Origin: Fulvia fulva
Taxonomy: Eukaryota > Ascomycota > Dothideomycetes > Mycosphaerellales > Mycosphaerellaceae
Assembly: GCF_020509005.1 (NCBI RefSeq)
Contig: NC_063012.1
Location: 124,001 to 188,000, forward strand
Direction: 5' to 3'
Length of the DNA stretch: 64,000 nt
Shown here: positions 29,492 to 38,191 of the stretch, piece by piece
Layout: each line of letters begins with the position of its first letter
Position numbering within the stretch: the first letter of the stretch is position 1
Program-made: the position numbers and the translations under genes
The notes under the pieces: model-generated
What the model saw: the letters and a program-made list of their open reading frames with translations, nothing else
What the model was told of the DNA's origin: nothing
The model's database searches: none

Positions 29492-31083
29492 TCAGCCACG
29501 CTCGCTTCCACGTAGACGCACGACCTGGCCGTACTTCTGTAGCTTCGTGATGAGCTGGTCACCCTGCTTGACCACGTCGTTGTACCTAGATATCGTTGTC
29601 AGCATTGCGCCACCTCGTGTGCTGTCGGGATCAACACTTACTGCTTGTTCTTGTCGTCCGCCCGCTGTGTCTCGATGATGCCTCGCACGCGATCGATAGT
29701 GCAAGGCAACCTCTGGCTGGCAATGAACGGTGCCAGATCCTTGTCCAACCAATTCACGCTTACGCCGAAGCTGCTGGCCATGCTGTCGAGTCCCACGACC
29801 TTGTAGCTCTGGAGCAGCTGAGCGTAAGCTCGCAACCGCATCTCTCTCACGAACCAGCTCTTGTGCTCGTACAAGTATCGATCTGTCGCCAGGAAGTTCT
29901 GCTCGACCGCAGCGAGAGACGTGAAGAAGCTGGCATAGTTGCCGTTGTACAGACTCTGGATCATGGTCGCAAGAGGACGGAAGTCGACCTTTGGCTCGGC
30001 CTTGGCTTGAGCCTCCGCTGAAGCTGAACCAGATGCGAGGGTTGTAAGATTGACTGCTGTCGGCTTTGGCGTTGTGGTTGAGTCGACCTTCATGGCATCG
30101 TCCTCGGCCGAAGGACCTGCCGATGCTGCACCGCCCAGTGCGGAAAGACGGTCCGAGTCACTCTCGCTGCCGAACACAGCACGCACTTCTGGTGCATCTA
30201 CAACTTTGGTCTTGAAGTCGCGGCGTGGGAGAGACACAGCTCCGGCAAGCGTGGCGTACACAACCAAAGAGCTGTATGTGCAGAGTTCCGTGGATGTGAA
30301 TGTCGAAAGAGAATCGAGAAGCATAGGAGCTGCAAGGTTGTGTGCGCGAATGGTGAGAAGATGCAGACCTTGGTAGGCCTTCAGGCGATTCCGGCGGTCC
30401 CAGTCACCACCGCTCTCCACCAACTGCGAAGCGCGGTCGACATTCTTCTTGACAAGCAGCTTGTCATCGAAGAACAGACCAAGCCGGATGATGGCGAGAA
30501 CAATGTCGATCTTGGTGCCGAGGATGCCCGTCTTCTCGAACAGTTTCTCGAACTCCTCCAACGCCTTGTCCTTGTCACCCACTCTCGCGTAGAACTCGGC
30601 GCGCTTTCCTCGCGCAGTCTGAATCTCAGTCTCTCCGGCCTGCTCCAAAGCATCGTCTTCCTCTTTTTGTATGGCAGCCAGCTCCCTCTCGTTGTCCTTG
30701 CGCAGCTCCTCGTACAACGCCTCGTCCCAAGGCAGCTCGAACGACGAGTCCGTCTTGCCACCGAGCACGCCCACTATCGATGGAGCATTGATACTGCTCG
30801 TCCGTCGTAATGTGGCGATGGGTGGTGCTGCAGAAGAGTTCGTGTTTGCGCGACTGATGGTTGGTGATAGAACAGCGCTGCCTTCGCCAGCTGCGTTGAG
30901 CTTGCCTGTTTGAGGAGGTGCTAGGTAGGCGTAGAGAGGGGCCATCTTGTGCTCGCGGATGTCATGTTGGAGTGCTTCGAGAGATGTCTGTTTGAACGCC
31001 TTGTCGGTGGTGGGCGATGCGATGGCGAAGACATTCTGTGCCAGCGCCAGCGTTGGGTATGCGAGGTATTGCGGCTCACCCAT
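29492..31083 (-). CDS. RPN7: 26S proteasome regulatory subunit RPN7
   Basis: RPN7 (PSMD6) is a PCI-domain subunit of the proteasome lid that helps position the deubiquitinase RPN11. Exon 1 is 31083-29642 and exon 2 is 29585-29492, joined across a 56-bp intron whose donor GTAAGT overlaps a TAA, giving 511 residues. Diagnostic blocks are KIDIVLAIIRLGLFFDDK, GGDWDRRNRLKAYQGLHL, LDSLSTFTSTELCTY and the PCI segment ending in YNDVVKQGDQLITKLQKYG. It is about 80-120 residues longer than yeast Rpn7. The extra length is in a Ser/Thr-rich insert near residues 65-110 and an Ala/Ser-rich insert near 315-375. It diverges from ABD1. Confidence 0.93.
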
Positions 31084-31655
31084 CTTGGGCGGTCAGAGGA
31101 GTATAGTGGGATCAAAGGGGAATGGTGTGGATGTCGCTGAGATCGAAGACGTGGAGGGTTTATGGTGTTGCAGGCAGAAGCTGATGATGTGTTTGTTGGG
31201 TGATGTTTCGCGGTGGATGCTCACATGCCATCACCGAGCAGAGTTGCGGAAATGCCGAGCAGCTTCAAGCTTCAGGCACAACCGCGATGAGGCGTCCACT
31301 GTCGTCCACTATTTGTGCTCCAGAACTGGGTGATGCAATAGGGGAGTGCAGCAGTCACCCATCAATATTTCATGATTGCTTCTCAGAGCTTCCATCAAGT
31401 CATGTGATCTCGCGAATTGCCCTCCAAGTTAAGGTTGAGATTAGGTTGCGGGAGTGCCGAAGAGCTCCAGCTCAAGTGAGGAAGTGACAACTCTTGACAC
31501 GCGAGCTCTTAACAATAGCAGAGAGTTCTGCGCTTATTCGACCTCTCGAGATATCGCATTCTAAAGGCCTCCCTTCCATATACGACTGGTCTTCACGCAC
31601 CTCAAGTCTATTTACTACACCAACAAGCAACAACACACAGGGCAATACTGTTGAC
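31084..31655. promoter_or_regulatory. Bidirectional promoter region of RPN7 and ABD1
   Basis: The two starts, 31083 leftwards and 31656 rightwards, are 572 bp apart, so both promoters lie here. I did not find the yeast proteasome control element GGTGGCAAA on either strand. Confidence 0.5.
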
Positions 31656-33209
31656 ATGGGCGACACAGAAGAGACACAGGCACGCCGAGGCGGACAAGCA
31701 AAGCGAAAGAGAGAGACACCAGCATCGCGTGCAGCAAATAACAGCAGGAACAGCACACCAAACGCCTTCTCGCGACGAAGTCCGCCTAGGGACCCAGCAC
31801 CTATCAGAGATCCAGATCCAGAGGATGATGGAGATCGGTCACCACCACGGAAACTGAAGCGCCCAGGCGCCGGAGCACGAGTCTCACAAGCCAACAGGGA
31901 AGTCATGGAGCGAGAGAGGAAGGCGCGAGAAGAGGCGGCACGCAAAGGACTGGAGGGACGACAGAAGGCTGGGGCAGAGTTGATCGCAGAGCACTATAAC
32001 GCTGTCCCCGAGAGAGGACGTGACTGGCGACAAGCGGAGAGCAAGATTGCAGGATTGCGTAGTCTGAACAACTGGATCAAGTCGACACTCATCCAGAAGT
32101 TCTCAAGACCAGATATCCCGGTGGAAGATCTGAAGGTGCTGGACATGGCTTGCGGTAAAGGAGGTGATTTGGGGAAGTGGGAGAAAGCGCCACAGGTACC
32201 AGTTCTCTATGTGGGATGTGACATTGCTGGCGTATCGGTTGAGCAGGCACAGCAGCGATACAACGAGAACCTACGGAAGAGTCGAGGTCGCAACAGGAGA
32301 ATGCACGCCGAGTTCTATGTACACGACACTTTCGGCCGAACTCTCGCAGACATCCCAACAATACGCAACGTCGGCTTCAATCCCAATGCCGGACCAGGAC
32401 CTGGTATGATCCAAGGCGGCATGATGAGTGGAGGATTCGATGTCATCAGCATGATGTTCGCACTACATTACTCCTTTGAGAGCGAGGAACTAGCGCGGGG
32501 CATGCTGAGCAACGTCGCTGGGTCGCTCAAGAAGGGCGGAAGGTTCATCGGAGTCATGCCGAATAGCGATGTCATATCGGCCAACGTGAAGAATCTACTA
32601 TCGAAGGAGACACCGAACGGCGCGACAACGAACGGCGAAGCTCCTCAGGACAGCGCCTCTGATGACGACGACTGGGATCCCGAAAAGCCCACAGAACCTG
32701 TCGCCACAGCAGACAACGACGACGACGACGACGACTGGGACCCAGAAAAGCCCGCCGACCCCGAACCCGCCCCAAAGCCCACCACCACCTCAAACTCCAA
32801 CCCCGACCTCCCCGACCTCACCTGGGGCAACGAAATCTACTCAGTCCGCTTTCCCCGCAAACAACCCAACGACAAAGCTCTACCCCACGACGGCATCTTC
32901 CGCCCACCTTTCGGCTGGCGCTACCACTACCACCTCGAAGAAGCCGTCGAGGCGCCTGAATATGTCGTGCCATGGGAAGCATTCCGTGCGTTGGCTGATG
33001 AGTACGGCTTGGAAATGATGTATCGGAAGGGGTTTAGGGAGGTGTTCGAAGATGAGACGCAGGATCCTGAGTTGGGGATGCTGGCGGAGCGGATGAGGGT
33101 GTTGAGCAGGGATCGCACGGCGGGGGAGAAGAGGGATGGGTTGTTGGTGAAGGAGAGGGAGATGGAGGCGGCGGGGTTTTATCATGCGTTTTGTTTTTAC
33201 AAGACTTGA
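31656..33209 (+). CDS. ABD1: mRNA cap guanine-N7 methyltransferase
   Basis: Abd1 methylates the guanine cap of nuclear mRNA with S-adenosylmethionine. The intronless frame has 517 residues. The N-terminus is basic and disordered. The catalytic domain opens with LNNWIKSTLIQKF, the SAM motif VLDMACGKGGDLGKW (about residue 160) and YVGCDIAGVSVEQAQQRY. FDVISMMFALHYSFES and KKGGRFIGVMPNSD follow, and PFGWRYHYHLEEAV and VPWEAF mark the cap-binding region. In place of the usual short loop there is an acidic insert at about residues 340-385 with two imperfect copies of DDDDWDPEKP. ATG 31656 is the first in frame; the open sequence upstream starts only at TTG. The C-terminal motif AAGFYHAFCFYKT is typical. 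Confidence 0.93.
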   Translation: MGDTEETQARRGGQAKRKRETPASRAANNSRNSTPNAFSRRSPPRDPAPIRDPDPEDDGDRSPPRKLKRPGAGARVSQANREVMERERKAREEAARKGLEGRQKAGAELIAEHYNAVPERGRDWRQAESKIAGLRSLNNWIKSTLIQKFSRPDIPVEDLKVLDMACGKGGDLGKWEKAPQVPVLYVGCDIAGVSVEQAQQRYNENLRKSRGRNRRMHAEFYVHDTFGRTLADIPTIRNVGFNPNAGPGPGMIQGGMMSGGFDVISMMFALHYSFESEELARGMLSNVAGSLKKGGRFIGVMPNSDVISANVKNLLSKETPNGATTNGEAPQDSASDDDDWDPEKPTEPVATADNDDDDDDWDPEKPADPEPAPKPTTTSNSNPDLPDLTWGNEIYSVRFPRKQPNDKALPHDGIFRPPFGWRYHYHLEEAVEAPEYVVPWEAFRALADEYGLEMMYRKGFREVFEDETQDPELGMLAERMRVLSRDRTAGEKRDGLLVKEREMEAAGFYHAFCFYKT

Positions 33210-33831
33210 GCGTGGTGCAGCTCTGGGGGCTGGATTGGAGCGAGGTAGCTTCAATGTCACTGCTCGGGACCCAAAGGGTTCTGGGAATCTTGGCCTCAGA
33301 CTTGCTCGTTCCTCTGTTGCTTCACTGTGATCTCTCCGGCAGACTCGATCTGCCTCTCTTATTTCCATGCTTCAAATGGGCTCTAACCCAGGATGTGCTT
33401 TCGCGGCCCCAACAGGGCATGTGGCAGAAATAGCCAGCATGGCACAGATGTCTTCATCAACGGCAATCATGGATGTGCTGCATGCGGAACTTTCGACGAA
33501 CTCACAGCTCGGGGTCTCTCTCTCGCTGCTTTTACTTTTGCTTCTGTTGAATGAGAGTGATAACGATATTTTGGGGCCTTTTGTCTTGGGGAATTGTGCT
33601 TGCAATGGACGGGTATCCGTTCGTACAACGTTAATGATATGATGCTGTTGGTGATGTATATGCTGATGTCGATGCTGATGCTGATGCAGGCTGTGGAGAA
33701 AAAGGCCGGAATATACATGTATATATATATATCTCTCTCCCTCCCCATGCATTGCTCGCTCGCTTGCTCAAGCCCAGACAGAAACCAATCACGCTTGCCT
33801 TGTCCCGATCATGCCTACAAGGTTTCCGAGA
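33210..33831. other. Intergenic region with short AT repeat
   Basis: A short TATA dinucleotide run lies near 33718-33732. No gene recognised; probable 3' ends of convergent genes. Confidence 0.5.
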
Positions 33832-34248
33832 TTACGGGCAAGTGACCTGCACACTCTGCCATCCACCACCAATCGGAGGCTGGCACTTCGTCTCTCCGAC
33901 TGCTGGAACATGTCTAGCCACAAAGTTAGTCATTGGAGTTTTGGGGTCGTCATCTTGCACTTTGGCGTACTCCGAATCAGCCGATTCATTGCAAGCGTTG
34001 TTCGTGAACAGCTTGACAATGCAACCCGCCCTTGAGCCCTCGAGGAGCGCGTATTGCACGGAGTTCGTGTTGGCTGGGAACTGTTTGCAGCCGCCGAAGC
34101 CGTCGTCGATGGAGACTGAGGGGCTGATGAGGTTGTCCGGGGAGCAGGTGGTGTCGCCGTTGCCGTACTCGCTGAAGCGGAAGGAAGGGTCGGCGACGGC
34201 GAAGGTCAGGGTGGCGGTCAGGGCGAGGAGGGAGGTTGGAATTTGCAT
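33832..34248 (-). CDS. Small secreted cysteine-rich protein
   Basis: The 138-residue single-exon protein starts with a clear signal peptide (MQIPTSLLALTATLTFAVA, cut probably after Ala19). The mature part has six cysteines, enough for three disulfides, in a mostly polar, slightly acidic sequence. Such proteins are common in plant-associated and saprotrophic Dothideomycetes and include effectors, but this one matches no family I know. It is flanked on the upstream side by about 1.1 kb without genes, a frequent setting for secreted-protein genes. Start and stop are unambiguous. Confidence 0.75.
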   Translation of the reverse strand: MQIPTSLLALTATLTFAVADPSFRFSEYGNGDTTCSPDNLISPSVSIDDGFGGCKQFPANTNSVQYALLEGSRAGCIVKLFTNNACNESADSEYAKVQDDDPKTPMTNFVARHVPAVGETKCQPPIGGGWQSVQVTCP

Positions 34249-35371
34249 CTTGAAGATTGTGATGTTAGGTTCTGGTGTTGATGGAGTTGGATGCTGGTGC
34301 TGAGGACTTTACGTTAGCTGTTGAAAAGAGTGCAGGACTTCGTCCAATTTATATATCCTGCGTCACCGAGACATGTGATTCAATACGATGTTGATCATCC
34401 ATTTTTTACACTTTGATCCCTGACCGTCTTCGGATGGCCGGCCTACCCGATCAAGGAGTTGCTATATGTGAGCGGTGCGTACCATCCCAGCCGGGAATCG
34501 GGTCGGGGTAGCGCGGAGCGAGGCTGTGACCAAGAAGGCAAGGGTCTGACGCCACAAATAGTATCATAAGTCCTCTGAGCTCGGCCGACTTCGACATAGA
34601 TCTGGTGATAATGGCTCGATGCTGCGTTGGCTCGTTTGGGACCACCTGCCTCGTAAAGTTGGCCTGCGAGATGCTCGTGTTCAGGTCTTGGAACGAGACA
34701 TGACGATTGTGCGAAAATCGCAAGCCGTCGGAGTGCGAAACGCGCTGCTGCTCTGATGGATATTCTGAGAATACGAAGTGTCAGACAAAACCTTGATATG
34801 ATCATCCTAGAGGGACATATGTGCGCCAAGGTGTGGACGGAAGCCACTGGATCGAAGATGTCGAGTCGCTAAGTGTGCAGGTTCGAGGAAGCATCAAGGG
34901 CACAGGATGATTGAGGACACATCAAAAATTGGAACAGATGTCTCTTCAAGGTGTCTTCCATGCTTCCAAGAAAAAAAAGAGCGATCGTGGTCAAGTGGTT
35001 CTAGCTTGCGCCGTTGACGGCGTCTCGAGTATGCCCAGTGAGGTATGATGAGGCATGATGAGGCGTCGCGCACTGCGTCTCCCTTTCGTTCTTGTCAACA
35101 CCATCAACGTGATGGATTCGTAGTCACGCTGGCCAATGCCGTGTTCCATACTCGATAGGCTCCAGATTTGGTGTTGGAATGTCTGTTGTAAGCAGAGAAG
35201 AGAGTGAAAGCGCGCGCGAACTTGTCCTTCCACTCCCACTTTGGTTGTTTAGTGAAGTGCCCCGCGATTGGTGAGCACGTCAGCCTAATATGAACTTCAA
35301 TGTTCTTCCCTCAATCACTTGTTTCTGTACCACACTTCAGAAGCAGAAACATACACATTGGCTTCCGCAAG
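34249..35371. other. Intergenic region
   Basis: Open frames at about 34440-34850 on the minus strand and 34990-35240 show no domain and lack good starts. The region holds the promoter of the secreted protein and of MTA phosphorylase. Confidence 0.5.
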
Positions 35372-36365
35372 ATGGCCAACATTGCAGACCACTACGATGG
35401 TAAGCACGAACCTCATCCACCTCCGCCCTCTTCATACTGACCCCCCCCCCCCAGATCCCGTCTCAATCGCTGTCATCGGCGGCACCGGTCTACAGTCCCT
35501 AGCAGACTTCACTCACGTAGCGACTCTCAAGCCAACCACACCATGGGGCACTCCCTCTTCCCCGATCTCCGTCCTCCACCACCCTTCACCCTCGACCGGC
35601 AAGCCAATCCCCATAGCTTTCCTCTCCCGACACGGCCTCCACCATGAACTCGCACCCCATGAAGTGCCAGCACGCGCCAACATTGCTGCTCTCCGTCACA
35701 TCGGTGTTCGAACCATCATCGCCTTCTCCGCTGTTGGCTCTCTTCAAGAGGCCATCAAGCCTCGCGACTTTGTCGTCCCAGACCAGATCATCGACCGCAC
35801 CAAGGGCATTCGACCATTCACATTCTTCGAGGGCGGTATGGTTGGTCACGTTGGCTTCGCAGACCCGTTCGACAACAAGGTCGGTGAGATTGTGAGGAAG
35901 CTAGGACACAGCTTGAATGGTGAGGGAGTGCACCTTCACGACAAGGGCACAATCATCTGCATGGAGGGACCACAGTTCAGCACAAGAGCCGAGAGCAACA
36001 TGTACCGCTCATGGGGCGGGAGCGTCATCAATATGAGTGTCCTACCAGAGGCGAAGCTGGCCAGAGAGGCCGAGATTGCTTACCAGATGATCTGCATGAG
36101 CACCGACTACGACTGCTGGCACGACAGTGCTGGAGACGTGACAGTGGAGATGGTCATGGGCAACATGAAGGCTAATGCAGAGAATGCACGTCGATTCGTG
36201 GGTGCGGTTCTGGACGAGTTGAGCAAGGAAGAGCACGCGTCACTGGTTGCTGCAACTCATCTGAAGGAGCAGACCAAGTTTGCTGGGAGCATGACTGCGC
36301 CTGCTGGTCGCAGCAAGGAGGCCAAGGAGAAGCTGGAGTGGCTATTCCCAGGTTACTTCAACTGA
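35372..36365 (+). CDS. MEU1: S-methyl-5'-thioadenosine phosphorylase
   Basis: This enzyme splits methylthioadenosine, the by-product of polyamine synthesis, into adenine and methylthioribose-1-phosphate for methionine salvage. Exon 1 has 28 nt (35372-35399). A 55-bp intron ending in a run of twelve C follows, then exon 2 (35455-36365); total 312 residues. Purine nucleoside phosphorylase family 2 motifs are present: VIGGTGLQSLADF, FLSRHGLHHELAPHEVPARAN, CMEGPQFSTRAES and INMSVLPEAKLAREAEI. The SDYDCW-like segment reads STDYDCWHD. Length and order match the family. Confidence 0.95.
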
Positions 36366-36649
36366 AAGGCATGGCTACATGCACGCTACGAATCGAACGA
36401 TAGAAACTACGATACCCTGCCGCGAGGCGCGATAGATCAATCAACTTGACGAAAGCTGAATACTGGCAGGCCACGAAACTTTTACCGTTGGATCCTCATG
36501 ATTGCGGAGCCTTGGAAATGACCAGATCTCTGTAACTGCTACGATACATCTTGGTGCTGACATTGGCAGATCTGGACAACAAATTCTGCTACGGAGTCAC
36601 GCTCCACGGCCCTTCCCTGCTTCACAAAAGCTTTCGCCTCACCAACACC
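36366..36649. other. Intergenic region between convergent genes
   Basis: No feature recognised. Confidence 0.5.
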
Positions 36650-37270
36650 TTACCACCTCGTAACCTCAGGCGCCCACTCGTCCCTCGCCGACTTCAGCTC
36701 CTCGACCAAGAACCGATACGGCCTATCACCAACCTCTTGCACCCACTGCTCTTCCAAAGAGTCACTCAGCGTAAACCCCTCGCTAGGCAGAAAATACCTC
36801 TTCCCCCTCTCCGGATCAACCACAAACCCATGACACCCCCTCACCACATCTTCATGCCCCACCCTCCCACCGAAAAAAGCAGAAATCCCATTAACCACAT
36901 ACCACCCCACAAACGGGGCATCCGGCCTCGGACACACCACAATGACCTTACTAGCGTCTACATCCTGCGGGTCCCAGCGCTCCTGACTAGCGATGACCTT
37001 GAGACGCGCTAGGACCTTTTCCTCCAGACGGGAGCCTTCGTCGTCTTGCACTTTGTGGAGATAGGTATATGAGCCGCCTACACGGATGGTTGCGTTGATG
37101 TGTGCGACGTAGCATTTTTCGGCGGAGATTGGGATGAAGAGGCCTACGCAGGTTTGGCAGTCGCGGGTTCCGATGGGGGAGCTGAGGGGAAATGGGCCGC
37201 CGGTGGATGGGGGGATGTTGCGGTAGTGGATTGTTTCTGGTGGTGGGGATGGGTTTGTATTGTCTTGCAT
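36650..37270 (-). CDS. Intact, inverted member F of the CxxCVG/AHIN family
   Basis: The 206-residue single-exon protein lies 7.5 kb from the tandem array and in the opposite orientation. It keeps IHYRNI near the start, IGTRDCQTCVGLFIP (Cys38, Cys41), CYVAHINAT (His57), DVDASKVIVVCPRPD, GWYVVNGISAFFGG and CHGFVVDP. The CVGLF and GWYVV details are shared with member E more than with B. No signal peptide or membrane segment is seen. Function is unknown. Because it is intact and apart from the array, it is a good reference for the family. Confidence 0.8.
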   Translation of the reverse strand: MQDNTNPSPPPETIHYRNIPPSTGGPFPLSSPIGTRDCQTCVGLFIPISAEKCYVAHINATIRVGGSYTYLHKVQDDEGSRLEEKVLARLKVIASQERWDPQDVDASKVIVVCPRPDAPFVGWYVVNGISAFFGGRVGHEDVVRGCHGFVVDPERGKRYFLPSEGFTLSDSLEEQWVQEVGDRPYRFLVEELKSARDEWAPEVTRW

Positions 37271-37888
37271 TACTCGTGGTACTTTGGTACTTCGTGCCGG
37301 TAGAGAGGAGGCGCGGAGCAGGGGAGGGGGAGTATATCATCAGCAGGCAGCAAACTGGGCTTTAACATGTTTTGCTTTTGCTTTGTTACAGAAGGAGAAG
37401 GGCGATGGGGCTGGAATCGACGCGAGCGGTGCTATGCTGTGCTGCGCAGCCTCCCTCGTATCGTCCCACCTGGATTGTTGCAACGCCACTACCTTACAGA
37501 TCACGTATCGTAGCTGAATGATTACACTCATGGTCACTTCCTCGATCCACCACCGATGACCCCTCATGCCATACCAGTCAATCCAGACATCGCAGTCTCT
37601 TTACTTGGACCTCCAGGCACGGGTTCGTGTTGTACGCCGCGAGACTTCTGATCGCGGGCGGGAGATTTTCGACTGTGGGGTGTTGACGGACAAGACAGGG
37701 ACGAAACGTTGAGGGTCGTAGCGGGAACGGGGAGTGAGGCTGGGGATATGAAGGGGAGCGATTAGCAGAGGCAGATATATGTAATGGGAGCGGCAGGATG
37801 GTGTAGCAGTACTGGGTTACTGGTCTGGGAAAGGGCAACATGAACACAAAAGCACTTTGACTAGACACAGAGTACCCAGACTACAGAC
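37271..37888. other. Intergenic region
   Basis: Promoter side of member F and 3' side of the large membrane protein gene. No gene recognised. Confidence 0.5.
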
Positions 37889-38191
37889 CTAGCCTTCTTC
37901 TACGACAGGGAAGCACCCCCTCAACTCATCGGGAAGCCCATCCGGAAACAAGTCCTTGGGTGCCTTCCGCTTCTTGCGGTATCTGTCTGTGGCATTCCTC
38001 AGGTGCCCCAGCGTCGATTCCCTCAACTTATCCGGAACCTTAGCGCCAATGCGATGCTCAATCCGTACCACATTCCTGATCGCCGATATGCCTTCACGCA
38101 CATTGCTGAGAGCACTGGAAGCCTCCAAAGTCAGCCTACTGACACGCTCGGCCCACATCCATCCTTCCTCGATGGCCTCCTTCGATCCATC
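37889..38191 (-). other. In-frame 100-codon open extension after the stop of the large gene
   Basis: The frame of the preceding gene stays open after its TAG (38192-38194) and runs to a stop at 37889. It encodes 100 residues of well-formed, largely helical sequence ending RKKRKAPKDLFPDGLPDEL and then a short FPV tail. That resembles the end of the main frame (YYKKKRNDLVALFPNTGLP and FPE). It therefore looks like a further repeat unit of the same protein. A free-standing gene from ATG 38158 is the alternative. No intron can remove the stop while keeping frame and motif. Confidence 0.6.
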
